In this document: piece after piece, positions 49,697 to 59,869 of the stretch | How the letters are laid out: each line of letters begins with the position of its first letter | How positions within the stretch are numbered: position 1 is the first letter of the stretch | Assembly (NCBI GenBank): GCA_964371055.1 | Contig: CAYJLF010000005.1 | Coordinates: forward strand, 124,001-188,000 | DNA: 64,000 nucleotides | From: CAYJLF01 sp964371055 | Lineage (GTDB): Bacteria; Eisenbacteria; RBG-16-71-46; CAIMUX01 | Direction: 5' to 3' | Translations under genes and position numbers: made by a program | Notes under the pieces: model-generated | Told to the model about the DNA's origin: nothing | Seen by the model: only the letters and a program-made list of their open reading frames with translations | Database searches by the model: none

Positions 49697-52600
49697 ATGC
49701 CCGGTCCAGAAACCACCCAACCTGCTACCACCCCCGACCAGCCCGAGCCCGCGGCGCAGAACATCTCGCGCGACGAAGAACGAGAGATGAGGAGCTGGGA
49801 CGACGAACGGCTGCTCGAGTTCTGGCGGGTGCATGTGTATCTGAAGGTGGCTCAGGAAAAGGAGATCGCGCCGTACCAGTCACCAAACGGAGACCGGCAG
49901 TTCGCGGAGAAAGTCAACGGGATCATCCGGCATCATCTGGAAGAGGTGCAGGAAAACCCGGAACTGCTCAACCAGCTCTTCCATACCCAGGACAGCACCG
50001 GCAAGACGACCACCCCACCGGTAGCGGGGGTAGCGCAGGGAGCTGATCCGGTCAACCTGTTCAACGGCAGCCTGGTCTACGCCGTCACCGATTGCGCCAT
50101 GGACGGGGCGGGCATCCAGTTTGCCTTCACTCGCACCTATGCACAATCTGCGTTCTATCCAGGGCCCCTGGGGTTCAACTGGGACCACAGCGCCAACCTC
50201 TGGCTGCGGGTGACCCAGAACAACCGTACCATCTTCGCCTCCACCGGTACGCTGCGCGCGGATGCCTACGTGCGCCACGAGCAGCACGACTACTGGGTGC
50301 CGCCCAACGGAACAGCGGGGATCCTGTTTGAAGACGGGAATTCGTTCATCCTGCGCCAGCCGGACGGACGGCGAATCGTCTACCAGCCCCACCCGACACT
50401 CCAACCCACGATCCACGTGGCCGCGCGCATCGAAGACCGCTTCGGCAATCGAATCGACTTCCAGTATGCCGACGGGCGGCTCGCGCGGGTGTCGGTCAAT
50501 CACCCGGGGCGCACGGTCGACTTTCACTACGATACGCAAGATCGCATCGCTGCCATCCGTGACTTCACCGGACGGATGTGGCGCTACGCTTACGACGACC
50601 TGGGCGATCTGGCGGCGGTGACCCTGCCGGCGACGGCGCAGTATCCGCGGGGCCTCACCGCGTGCTACGAGTACAGCACCGCCCTGACCGCGGATAGAAC
50701 TCTTCAGCACAACCTGACCGCCATCTACGACGCTGACGGCCGTCTCTACCTGGAGAACGCCTACGGCGACTCGCCGGGGCTGCTGAGCTACGGGCGGGTG
50801 GTGCGCCAGCGCCAAGGGAGCGGGGAGATGCACTTCGATTATGCGGATGTGATCGAAGGCTTCGATCTCCCTTACGCCGATCACGAGCGCCCCACGCACG
50901 AGACGATCGTTACGGAGCGCGATGGACGCCAGGTGCGGTTCCTGTTCAATCGCTTGGGCAACCTGCTGCTCAGAGAGGAGTACGCGCGGCTGGACGGCGT
51001 GCCCAGGCTGGTGCAAACCCACTTCCGCTACAACCAGGATGGCAGCCTGATCGCCACGCTCTCACCGCTGGGGGTGCTGACCCAGGCGCTGTACGGCCGG
51101 GACCTGTATGCCCGGCGCTTCCCGCCGGCCGACCCGGAGGCGGCAGCGCACCCCGAGCGCGACGCCGACCTCACTCCCGAGGCCCGGCGGCAGTTCAACC
51201 AATTGCTGGCGGTTGTGACGCGGGGGCGCTACCACTCCTTCCCCTCGCTCAACATGGCGCTGGGGATGTGGTCGGGGAGCATTGTCCCCGATGTCCTGGA
51301 CACCGGCCCCGACGACGTCATCCAGAAGTTCAGCTACGAGCCCGAGTTCTCGCAGCCGCTGACCATCTCGGACCCGGGCTTCACGCGGAGCGCCGACCCG
51401 GGCTTCGTCGAGGACGCCGACTATGAGCGACACCTGACACGGTTCACGTATGCCCCCGGAAGCGGCTTCCAGCACCTGCTCCTCGCGGCCATCGAAGCTC
51501 CCACCCCCACCCTGCCGGACGGCAGCAGCGACGGAGCGGTGGTCACGCGGTACCTGGAGTACGACGACCATGGCCGGCTGGTGCGCAGCCGCGTGCCCAA
51601 TGGGTCACCAGGCGGGCTTGAAATCGTCAACGAGTATGCGCCGACCGGCAGCGTGCAGGAGGGCTTCCTGCTGGCCAGCACGCTCGACCCCGGCGGGCTC
51701 GATGTTCGCAACGAAGTGGAACGCGACGACCTGGGTCGGGTGGTGAAAGCCTTCCGCCCGCCGTTCTTCGATCACCAGGATGGGCGCTTTGTTACCAGCA
51801 ACACTTTCAATCCGCTGGGACAGTTGGTCGAGACCCTTGGCACGGCGCCCTTCGGACTGCGCGTGCGGTACCGATACACGCGCGCCGGTAGCCTGCTGCA
51901 ATGCGAGCACGATCTGCAGGACAGAGACCACGCTCCGCAGGGTGTGCTGCAGACGCGCAACCGCTACGACGAAGAGCTGCACCTGCTCTCCCAGACCATC
52001 GGCGGCACCGTCGTCGGGGAGCCCGGCTCGGCGTTCAAGACGGCCCGGATGCTCTACGACCGCGCGGGGCGGTCCTTCCTTTCCATCGCGCCGTCCGGGC
52101 GCAAGACCAGGATCAGCTTCAACGAGCGCGGCCTTCCGTCCAAGGCCATCGAGGACTACGGCGGCGTGCATGCCGTGACGCGCCAGTTCTACGACGCGGA
52201 CGGGCGGGTGGTGCGCGTGATCGATGCGCGGGGCGGCGAGACGCGCTTCAGTTACGACGTCTTGGGGCGGCCGGTGCGGATCGAAGACGCGCTAGGCAGC
52301 CGGCTCCTGCGCCAGTACGACAAGGTGGGCAACCTGCTGGTGGAGTGCGTCTTCGAAAAGTCCGGACCGGACGCCTTCGTGCTGCTGAAGCGGCAGGCAT
52401 TCGGCTATGACGAGCTGGGGCGGCGCATCCTGACGGGCGCTAACCGATTCGAGACGCAGGCGCCGGTGGACGCGTCCCAGTTGGCGAACCTCCTGCTGGC
52501 GGGGCCGGGGCCGTTCCTGGCGGTGCGCTCGTTCTACGACAACGCCGGGAACCTCGTCCGCCAGACCGATGAGGATGGGCGCGAAATCGCGGCGGAATAC

Positions 52601-55600
52601 GATGCGCTCGGCCGGGTGGTAGCGCAAGTGGACACGCTGGGCAACCTGCGGCGCTTCCGCTACGACAAGGAGGGCAACCTGCTGCGCCTGGACCGGGAGG
52701 AGGTCACACTCGACCCCGTCACCCGCGCTGTCAGCTCCCGGCGCCACTTTGCCCAGCTCTTCCAGTACGACGAGCTGAACCGGCTGGTGCAGACCAGCAC
52801 GTCAACGGGCAGCCTCCGGTACCGCTACGACAGCCGCGGCAACTCGGTGGCGGTGGTCGACGCGCTGGGCAACACCAGCGAGACGCGGTTCGATATCTTC
52901 AGCCGGGCGATCGAAAGCCGGCGTTTCTTCCACCGCCACGAGCCCGACGAGACGCCCGTGCCGGTGATTACGCGCTTCACGTACAACGACGACGACCAGG
53001 CCGCCAGCCTCATGGATGCCCTGGGCCGCACCACGCGCTTCGTTTTCGACACTGCCGGCCGGCTGGTGAGCACCATCCTGCCTGACGGCAGCGCCGACGC
53101 CTCCACGTACGACCGGCTGGGCAATCGGGTGGCGTACCGCGACCGGCGGGGGGTGGTGCGGTTCCTGGAGTACGATGCGCTCAACCGCAACACCACCTCC
53201 CAGGTGGTTCCCGGAGGCACGGCAGACGTCTCCGGGCCCACGAACTACCGCTGCACGTACGACGCGATGGGGCGCATCACCCAGGCCGAAAACGACTTCG
53301 TCGTCACCCAGCTCACCCACGATTCGTTGAACCACCTGCTGGAGGAGCGCAACGCCTTCACTCCCACGAGCGGCCTGGACCCGGCGCCGCACGTGATCCG
53401 GCGGCAGTTCAGCAACAGCGGGGCGCTGATCGCGATCGTCTACCCATCGGGGCGCGAGATCCGCTACGACCGCGACGCCCTGGACCGGGTGACGGCGGTG
53501 GCGCAGGTGAGCAAGGGAGCGGACTACCCCGGCGCGCCCGCCTTGCCAGACGCGCTGACCCTGGCCTCGATCGAATATGAGGGGCTGCAGCGCAAGCGCA
53601 TCACGCGCCACAGCGGCCTGACGACCACCTTCAACTATGACTTCGCCGGGCGCACGGTGGAGATCTCCCACACGACGCATGCGAACCAGCCTGTGCTGAG
53701 ACAGCAGATGCTATACGATGCGCTCGGCAACCTGCGCCGGCGGTTGGAGATGGCCGCGAATCACCAGGCGACCGACAGCTTCCATTACGACTCGTTGCTG
53801 CGCCTCTACGAGTGCCGGCATGCGGGCACGGCGACCTTGCTCGATTTGACCAGCCTCGCCCCACCCGCTGCGCCGCTCCCGGAGGCCCTGCCCGACCTGC
53901 AGGCGCATGTTGACGCGCTGTTGGCCGCACCCGGCGGATCTCTCAGCGAGACGCTCGCCTACGACCCGGTTGGCAACCGCACCGGTAGTAGCTTCCCCGG
54001 TGGGCAGAGCTTCGCGACCAATGATCTGGATCAATACATCCAGGTGGATGGGCGGGCGCTGCAGTATGACCCCGACGGCAACCGCACCGAAGACGCCGCG
54101 TTCCGCTATCGCTATGACCTGCGCAGCCAGCCGTCGTTGCTCGAGCGCAAAGCTGATGCCCACACGACCCGCTTCGTTTATGACTACTTCGGCCGGCGGG
54201 TGGGCGAGCAAAGCGGAGTCCGGGCGCAGCGATTCGTTTTTGACGGGCACACGCTGATCGAGCAGTACGATCAGGCGCAGCTTGTTCGGAGCGTGGTCAC
54301 CCCCGCCCGGCTGGACGACCTGCTCCTGGCCTCCAGCGGGGGGCGCGACCTGACTCCCCTCGCCGATTTGAGCGGGTCCGTGCGCGCGCTGCTCGATGGC
54401 TCGGAGCCTCAGGCCTTCTATGTCTATGACCCGTTTGGCAACCTGCGCAGCACCCCGCCGCCGGGTGACGACAACCCGTTCCTCTTTGCCGGCAAACGCC
54501 GGCTGGGCGAGAGCGAGCTGTACGATTTCATCTATCGGACCTACGACCCCGCGCAGGGGCGCTTCCTGCAAAGGGACCCGAAGGCGTATGTCGACGGGAC
54601 CAACCTCTACAACTATGCGCTGAACAATCCGCTGAGCTTCCGTGATCCGTTGGGGCTGGAAAGCCGTCCCGAGCACACCGCCAGCACCGGAATCTATGCG
54701 GCGCGGGCTGCGGCCAGCCCGATGGACACCGCGGGCAAACCCTTGAAGGGCACCTACAACCTGTGGTCTTCCCCGCCAGGCCTGGCGCAGGCGAGAGCCG
54801 AAGTCCAGGCCGGCCGCGGATGGATCATGGAGCAGACTCCGCAGCACGTGCGCTCCGAGCTTAGGGAGCGGGCCTACTTCCGGGCCAACCCGGGGCAGCC
54901 AACGATGCCCAGGGACGTCTTCGAAGACATCTGGGTGGGCACCTCCAAGCGCGTCGTGCACAAGGCGTTGGCGGCAGGGATGCCGGTGGCTTCCTGGGGA
55001 CTGAACACACACCCGAACCCGAGCAGCACAGTGCAGGCGACGGTCGAGTTGCCGGCGGTACGACTCTGGGGGTCAGTATCGGGCGGCGGAATGAAGCTGA
55101 GCGGTCTGCTCAACATCTGGTCCGCGTCGCAGGTTGACAACCCGTACGTCAAGGTGCTGGGCGTGACGGGCGGGGCCGTGGAGATCATCGGCGGCACGGT
55201 GTACATCGGCGGCTCCTTGACCGGCGGAACTTCGATGATGGCCTGGGGCAGCAACCTGGCGCGCTATGGCGGCGGTGCGGCGCTCACGGTGGTTTCGGGA
55301 TACACGTTCATCCAGGATGTTCGGCGCGGCGACGTGACCGAGGCGGTGGGCAGCGGAGCCAACACCGCCAGCGGGATCACCATGCTGGTCACCTCGCACC
55401 CGGTGGTGCGCGTCGGCACGCTGTCGTTTGCCATTGGCTACTCCATCGGGCGCTACATTGATCGCCAGACCGGCTGGAGCAAGACCCTGACCAACCGCGC
55501 CCTCCGCAACGAGCAGATATATCAGGATCTGGGATTAGGGGGGACGTCATCCAAGGTGCTGGGCGGATTCGCCACCATCCCCGTGTTCAGCGAAGTCGGC

Positions 55601-55744
55601 GAGGGCATCGGGCGCGGCGCGGGGTGGGCCGTCCTGAAGGGGCAGGCGATGGTGGAGTGGGGCTACAACCGCGCGACCTCGGACGAATACACGTTTAATC
55701 CACTGGAGTCGGAGCTCTGGTCAGATTTCCTCGACTTGTTCTAG
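49697..55744 (+). CDS. RHS-repeat protein with variable C-terminal tip
   Basis: A 2015-residue RHS/YD-repeat protein. After a charged N-terminus (1-110) comes a DUF6531-like start (DPVNLFNGSLVYAVTD), then dozens of YD repeats (for example RYDALNRNT-like YDALGRVVAQ, TYDRLGNRV), which form the hollow cocoon that encloses a toxin. The RHS core ends QGRFLQRDPKAYVDGTNLYN ... DPLGL at residues 1650-1654. The 361-residue tip beyond it is the presumed effector. It has no nuclease motif I recognise and instead holds Gly/Ala-rich hydrophobic stretches (VTGGAVEIIGGTVYIGGSL). No signal peptide, no PAAR domain. ATG follows GAGGGAAAGCC. No immunity gene is visible downstream. Confidence 0.88.
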   Translation: MPGPETTQPATTPDQPEPAAQNISRDEEREMRSWDDERLLEFWRVHVYLKVAQEKEIAPYQSPNGDRQFAEKVNGIIRHHLEEVQENPELLNQLFHTQDSTGKTTTPPVAGVAQGADPVNLFNGSLVYAVTDCAMDGAGIQFAFTRTYAQSAFYPGPLGFNWDHSANLWLRVTQNNRTIFASTGTLRADAYVRHEQHDYWVPPNGTAGILFEDGNSFILRQPDGRRIVYQPHPTLQPTIHVAARIEDRFGNRIDFQYADGRLARVSVNHPGRTVDFHYDTQDRIAAIRDFTGRMWRYAYDDLGDLAAVTLPATAQYPRGLTACYEYSTALTADRTLQHNLTAIYDADGRLYLENAYGDSPGLLSYGRVVRQRQGSGEMHFDYADVIEGFDLPYADHERPTHETIVTERDGRQVRFLFNRLGNLLLREEYARLDGVPRLVQTHFRYNQDGSLIATLSPLGVLTQALYGRDLYARRFPPADPEAAAHPERDADLTPEARRQFNQLLAVVTRGRYHSFPSLNMALGMWSGSIVPDVLDTGPDDVIQKFSYEPEFSQPLTISDPGFTRSADPGFVEDADYERHLTRFTYAPGSGFQHLLLAAIEAPTPTLPDGSSDGAVVTRYLEYDDHGRLVRSRVPNGSPGGLEIVNEYAPTGSVQEGFLLASTLDPGGLDVRNEVERDDLGRVVKAFRPPFFDHQDGRFVTSNTFNPLGQLVETLGTAPFGLRVRYRYTRAGSLLQCEHDLQDRDHAPQGVLQTRNRYDEELHLLSQTIGGTVVGEPGSAFKTARMLYDRAGRSFLSIAPSGRKTRISFNERGLPSKAIEDYGGVHAVTRQFYDADGRVVRVIDARGGETRFSYDVLGRPVRIEDALGSRLLRQYDKVGNLLVECVFEKSGPDAFVLLKRQAFGYDELGRRILTGANRFETQAPVDASQLANLLLAGPGPFLAVRSFYDNAGNLVRQTDEDGREIAAEYDALGRVVAQVDTLGNLRRFRYDKEGNLLRLDREEVTLDPVTRAVSSRRHFAQLFQYDELNRLVQTSTSTGSLRYRYDSRGNSVAVVDALGNTSETRFDIFSRAIESRRFFHRHEPDETPVPVITRFTYNDDDQAASLMDALGRTTRFVFDTAGRLVSTILPDGSADASTYDRLGNRVAYRDRRGVVRFLEYDALNRNTTSQVVPGGTADVSGPTNYRCTYDAMGRITQAENDFVVTQLTHDSLNHLLEERNAFTPTSGLDPAPHVIRRQFSNSGALIAIVYPSGREIRYDRDALDRVTAVAQVSKGADYPGAPALPDALTLASIEYEGLQRKRITRHSGLTTTFNYDFAGRTVEISHTTHANQPVLRQQMLYDALGNLRRRLEMAANHQATDSFHYDSLLRLYECRHAGTATLLDLTSLAPPAAPLPEALPDLQAHVDALLAAPGGSLSETLAYDPVGNRTGSSFPGGQSFATNDLDQYIQVDGRALQYDPDGNRTEDAAFRYRYDLRSQPSLLERKADAHTTRFVYDYFGRRVGEQSGVRAQRFVFDGHTLIEQYDQAQLVRSVVTPARLDDLLLASSGGRDLTPLADLSGSVRALLDGSEPQAFYVYDPFGNLRSTPPPGDDNPFLFAGKRRLGESELYDFIYRTYDPAQGRFLQRDPKAYVDGTNLYNYALNNPLSFRDPLGLESRPEHTASTGIYAARAAASPMDTAGKPLKGTYNLWSSPPGLAQARAEVQAGRGWIMEQTPQHVRSELRERAYFRANPGQPTMPRDVFEDIWVGTSKRVVHKALAAGMPVASWGLNTHPNPSSTVQATVELPAVRLWGSVSGGGMKLSGLLNIWSASQVDNPYVKVLGVTGGAVEIIGGTVYIGGSLTGGTSMMAWGSNLARYGGGAALTVVSGYTFIQDVRRGDVTEAVGSGANTASGITMLVTSHPVVRVGTLSFAIGYSIGRYIDRQTGWSKTLTNRALRNEQIYQDLGLGGTSSKVLGGFATIPVFSEVGEGIGRGAGWAVLKGQAMVEWGYNRATSDEYTFNPLESELWSDFLDLF

Positions 55745-55977
55745 CGCGCAAGCGGGGCATGCAGAACTCCCGCGTCCTGCAGATAACGAGACCAGCGCCG
55801 CCAGACGGCGGAGGAACTCCAGCGGATCGGGGGTCAATTGCGTCGCGCCTCCGGCCTGCGGCCGGGGTCGACGCAGCTGGAAAACGACCTTCCCCATCCG
55901 GCTGCCGCGAGTGGCGCTGCCACGAGCCCCCGTCTCCCTCCCGTTCCAGGAACGTCTTGGCCAGAAGGTGAAGATAC

Positions 55978-56811
55978 TTACCGCAGCAAGACCAGCATGC
56001 GCGTGAGGCAGGAGCCACCGCCGTCCGCCCGCACGAATAGAGCCGAGGCGGGAACCACCGCTCCGTGCGCCGTTCGTCCATCCCAGCGGAAGCTCGCCTC
56101 ACCAGCGCGGCGATCGATCGCGGTCAGGCTCCGGAGCAGCCGACCCTGCGCGTCGAAGATGCCGACCGATGCCTCCTCGGCTCCATCTCCCGTCACTCGG
56201 ATCGTCTGGCCGATCCCGTATGGACTCGGCAGCCGGAGGGTAAGCCGGCTGATCGGCAGCTTTGATCCCGGCGCGGCGACGCCGCCCGGGTCCGGCCAGG
56301 GCGAGTACACCATGTTATCCAGACAGTAGTGCTGCTGGTTGGTGCCCGGCCCCCCGACCAGCCTGACGGACGAAAAGGGCTCATCTGAAATGAAGCCCCA
56401 GAACTCGCCGTTGTAGCTATTGGAGATGGAGCCGACGTAGAGGGAGTCATCCGCGATGTACACGGACAGACTGTTCCCGGAACCGCCCGGCCCACCCAGA
56501 GTCCACTCTCCGCCATAAGCGGCGATACCGGGCACGAAGCTCCAGGTCGTCATCGGTTCGTTCTGGCTCTGGGACGCCAGGACGTCCTGGTAGCACTCGG
56601 ACTGCGGATTGATGTGGCCCGATTCAGTGGAGACGAAGCTGACGCCGGGGTTGAGCAGGGTGTCCGCGAAGTCCTCCACGACGTAGTCCTCATCCAGGGC
56701 GTTCTGCCACGCGATCCTGTCGGTGTAGATCGTGACCGCCGCCGAGCTGGTCGTGGCCGCCGCATAGGTGATCGTGAGCACGAGAGCGCCCCAGACTGCT
56801 GCCTTGCGCAT
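55978..56811 (-). CDS. Exported protein with FlgD-like tail, function unknown
   Basis: A 277-residue protein: signal peptide (VLTITYAAATTSSA), then a beta-rich domain containing TIYTDRIAWQNALDEDYVVE and WGFISDEPFSSVRLVGG, resembling the N-terminal domain of many PEP-CTERM-type exported proteins, then a FlgD-like Ig tail from about 195 (GIFDAQGRLLRSL, RWDGRTAHGAVVP). The WDGRD motif is partly degraded in this copy. ATG follows GGAGGGAACC. Stands alone downstream of the RHS gene on the opposite strand. Confidence 0.7.
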   Translation of the reverse strand: MRKAAVWGALVLTITYAAATTSSAAVTIYTDRIAWQNALDEDYVVEDFADTLLNPGVSFVSTESGHINPQSECYQDVLASQSQNEPMTTWSFVPGIAAYGGEWTLGGPGGSGNSLSVYIADDSLYVGSISNSYNGEFWGFISDEPFSSVRLVGGPGTNQQHYCLDNMVYSPWPDPGGVAAPGSKLPISRLTLRLPSPYGIGQTIRVTGDGAEEASVGIFDAQGRLLRSLTAIDRRAGEASFRWDGRTAHGAVVPASALFVRADGGGSCLTRMLVLLR

Positions 56812-57299
56812 GGTTCCCTCCGACGGTGGTCCCCAGAGCTGGGGAAGATCGATGATCCCGCCTGACCTGATCCCGACTGACCCGATCCCGTCTGCGACGC
56901 GCGATGCCCCTCCCCATCACCCGGGAGGCTCCTCCCCATCACCGCAGTGCGCGTCTGGCGAGAAGATGATACACCCATTGCCATCGCGGACCAGCGTCTA
57001 CCCCGTCGTTCCCGCCGGCGGGCCCGGCGTCCTCGTCCGCCAGGGCGAATCCCAGTTCCCGTCGCGCAGCCCGGAAGAACGGAGCCCACGGCAAGCGTTA
57101 CTCCAGCACTGCCCTCTACGACTTCCCGGAGCCGGAGGCGATGCCGGCCGACGCTCCGAAGCATCCGGCGTTATAGGGGGGCGAAGTCGTCTGAAGACCG
57201 CGTGCGGGGCGGTGCGGGGAACACGGGAGGCGGTTGGCTACGCCGACCTCAAGGCGCACCGATGGGGCGCGGAGCTCTCCGGCACGCGGTCTGAGGCGC
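56812..57299. other. Gene-poor region with a 15-bp tandem repeat
   Basis: 488 bp with no supported gene; open frames here lack ribosome sites and family features. A three-unit tandem repeat with GATCCCG at the start of each unit lies at 56854-56898. CTCCCCATCACC also occurs twice between 56910 and 56945. It presumably holds the promoter of the 55978 gene. Confidence 0.5.
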
Positions 57300-58460
57300 T
57301 CAGTTCTCGCATCCAACTCCAAACAAACCGATCCGAAGCGGGTCAAGGCACGGCGATCCCGGCCGCAGGAAGTAGTTCGACTCCCGCTCGCTGAAGCACC
57401 CCTCCAGCCGGCAGAACTGCGGATCCGCCGTGACGATGGTCGTGGAGTAACGGAAGTAGCCGTCGCCGCGGATCCGCGTCGTGTCCACAGCGGATCGGCG
57501 GACCCACAGGCCGCCGCCCGCGAATCCGACGAGATCCTCTGCGCAGTTCGCGGCCAGAATCGTGTATTCCATCCAGACGGATGCGGCCGATCCGCAGAGG
57601 GCTATGCCCCCACCGTTCTCCGGAGAGGAGTTCTCGCTGATCGTGCATTGCCAGATGCTTACGGCAGCGCGATCAACGAACATCGCGCCGCCGCCATGGG
57701 CGGCGCGGTTCCTGACGATCAGGCACCCGGAGATCCGGACGCTAGAGGTCTCCACGTGAAGAGCGCCTCCCCAGCCGCCCTCGCAGGAGTTGCCTCTGAA
57801 CACGCACTCGCGCAGGAGGGTGCTTGCTCCGTCGATCCGCATGGCCCCTCCACGCTCCTGCGTGGCGTTCCCGCGAAGGACGCAGCGTTCGAATTGCGCG
57901 GCCCCCCCGGATACCTGGACCGCAGCGCTCTGTGAACGGATGTTCTCGATCTGACAGCGTTCCACGGTCGCGATCGAGCCGATCAGGCGGATCGCCGGGC
58001 CTGCGTGGTCGACGACATGGCAGTCCCGTACCACGATCCGGCTGCCGACGCCTAGTATCGCCGTGGGCGCGCCCAGGTCTGCAGCGCCATCCCGGAACGT
58101 GAACCCCTCGATCACCTGGCCCTCGCCCCGCTGTATGATGAAACCCCCGGTGACGATCGACGAGCCGGACCGCAGCCGGATGATCGTGCTCTCAGGACCG
58201 GCGGCGGATCGGGCCACCACGGTGACTCCGTGCGGATCGAGTTCGACATTGCCGGGGCCCTCATAAGTTCCGGGGGCAACCAGCACCGTGTCGCCGTCCA
58301 CCGCTGCGTCCATCGCCTCCTGGATCGTCGCGTACTCCGAAGGCACTCGATGGGTGGTGAGATCCGCGCTGGAGGGCGAATCGGGGATCGGGCACGTAGA
58401 GTCGGTGCAGCCGGAGAGGCATAGGACCAGCGTCAGCGTCCAGATGGCAGGGCGTTTCAT
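57300..58460 (-). CDS. Beta-helix lipoprotein (tandem paralogue 1)
   Basis: A 386-residue lipoprotein (lipobox LCLSGC, lipid cysteine about 18). A short Ser/Pro linker leads into a right-handed beta-helix starting HRVPSEYATIQEAMDAAVDG, a segment typical of pectin-lyase-fold proteins with an N-terminal cap, continuing with coils such as GGAMRIDGASTLLRECVF and ending NYFLRPGSPCLDPLRIG. It is closely related over the whole length to the next gene upstream (58509-59690), with 48 bp between them. No FlgD-like tail. Catalytic residues cannot be assigned; a surface adhesion or polysaccharide-binding role is possible. Confidence 0.78.
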   Translation of the reverse strand: MKRPAIWTLTLVLCLSGCTDSTCPIPDSPSSADLTTHRVPSEYATIQEAMDAAVDGDTVLVAPGTYEGPGNVELDPHGVTVVARSAAGPESTIIRLRSGSSIVTGGFIIQRGEGQVIEGFTFRDGAADLGAPTAILGVGSRIVVRDCHVVDHAGPAIRLIGSIATVERCQIENIRSQSAAVQVSGGAAQFERCVLRGNATQERGGAMRIDGASTLLRECVFRGNSCEGGWGGALHVETSSVRISGCLIVRNRAAHGGGAMFVDRAAVSIWQCTISENSSPENGGGIALCGSAASVWMEYTILAANCAEDLVGFAGGGLWVRRSAVDTTRIRGDGYFRYSTTIVTADPQFCRLEGCFSERESNYFLRPGSPCLDPLRIGLFGVGCEN

Positions 58461-58508
58461 GTCGTGAACCTCTTCCGTTCGTGGAACCGCGTGAATACCG
58501 TCGTCCGG

Positions 58509-59690
58509 CTACTCGTCGCAACCGGCCGGGAGCGCCCCGATGCGATAGGGCGTCAGGCATGGTGACCCCGGCCGCAAGTGGTAGTCCGACGGCTCACTGC
58601 TGAATATGCCGCTGAGGCGGCAGAGCTCCGGGTCTGCGGTGATGACGGTCGCGTCATAGCGGAAGGCGGCGTGTCCGCGGATGCTGGTCGTGTCGACCGC
58701 GGAGCGCGAGAACCAGAGTACACCCGAATCCGCATGGATGTCGTCCGGCGCGTTCGCCGTCATGATGCTGTTCTCCATGGTGAGAGACACGTTCCAGGCC
58801 TCGATGGCGCCGCCGAAGTCACCACCGTGGTTCTCGCTGATGGTGCTGTAGTTGATCGACAGTGCCGTGTCGTCCGCGCAGATCGCTCCCCCCAGGTAGG
58901 CGGCACGGTTCCTGGCGATGAGGCAATGATCGAGGCTCACGGATGAGTGATACAGGCGAAGGGCTCCGCCGGCTCCGGATGGTTCGCTCCCGCACCAGTT
59001 CTCCATGATCTCGCATCGCGACAGCACGACGGACGCGGCTTCGATCCTGAGAGCGCCTCCCTCTTGGAGGCTATAGTTGTCGTTCATGACGCATTGGTCG
59101 AACCGCACGGTCCCCCCGCGCACGTCTATGGGAGCCATACTCGAGGCCATCTGTCGAATGCTGCACCGGACCACCGCAACGTTGGAGCTTTGGAAGTCCA
59201 ACGCGGCGCCGACGCTCCCGACGATGCGGCAGTCCTGAACCAGGAGGCGGCTCGCAACGCAGACAATGGCAACAGCCGAATGGTCTTCGCCGTCGCTTAG
59301 GGTGAACCCTTGGATCTCCATCGGCTGCGTCTCACCGCTCCGCACGCTGAAGCCGGTCGAGACCGTCGAGGACGCCGACCGCAGCCGGATGATTGTGCTC
59401 TCGGGACCGGCGACCGAGCGGATCACCAGGGAGACCCCTCGCGGGTTCAGGTTGATGTTACCGGGACCCTCGTAGGTGCCAGGGGAGACCAGCACCGTGT
59501 CGCCATCCATCGCGGCATCCATTGCTCCCTGGATCGTCGGGTACTCCGCGGGCACGCGGTGGGTGGTCGGGGCAGGCGTGGCGGGCGGTGGCGTGCCGGG
59601 GGACGGAGAGGGGGGGCAGGTCGCGTCGCCGCAGCCGTGAAGTGTGAGCCAGACGAGGCTGACGAGATACTGGGTCTTCCAGCGTGTCAC
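58509..59690 (-). CDS. Beta-helix lipoprotein (tandem paralogue 2)
   Basis: A 393-residue paralogue of the 57300 protein. Probable lipoprotein (LTLHGC), Pro-rich linker (SPSPGTPPPATPAP), then the same beta-helix starting HRVPAEYPTIQGAMDAAMDG and ending DYHLRPGSPCLTPYRIG. Shared blocks DTVLV-x-PGTYEGPGN and AGPESTIIRLRS show a fairly recent duplication. GTG start at 59690 behind AAGGAG. It precedes paralogue 1 and the two are probably co-transcribed. Confidence 0.78.
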   Translation of the reverse strand: MTRWKTQYLVSLVWLTLHGCGDATCPPSPSPGTPPPATPAPTTHRVPAEYPTIQGAMDAAMDGDTVLVSPGTYEGPGNINLNPRGVSLVIRSVAGPESTIIRLRSASSTVSTGFSVRSGETQPMEIQGFTLSDGEDHSAVAIVCVASRLLVQDCRIVGSVGAALDFQSSNVAVVRCSIRQMASSMAPIDVRGGTVRFDQCVMNDNYSLQEGGALRIEAASVVLSRCEIMENWCGSEPSGAGGALRLYHSSVSLDHCLIARNRAAYLGGAICADDTALSINYSTISENHGGDFGGAIEAWNVSLTMENSIMTANAPDDIHADSGVLWFSRSAVDTTSIRGHAAFRYDATVITADPELCRLSGIFSSEPSDYHLRPGSPCLTPYRIGALPAGCDE

Positions 59691-59869
59691 CTTGGCGCTC
59701 CTTGCTCAGCGGACAATGACGATGCGCTCCGTGGCCGCAGGTGTCACGGCGTGTCGTAGCTCGGCATGACCACCTCGCGTCAGCGTAGACGAGACATGAG
59801 AGTACTCCATGGGGCTCATAGGACGCTCTCTCGGTCTCCTTCCCACCCCCTCGCTTCGGCCGGTGGCCG

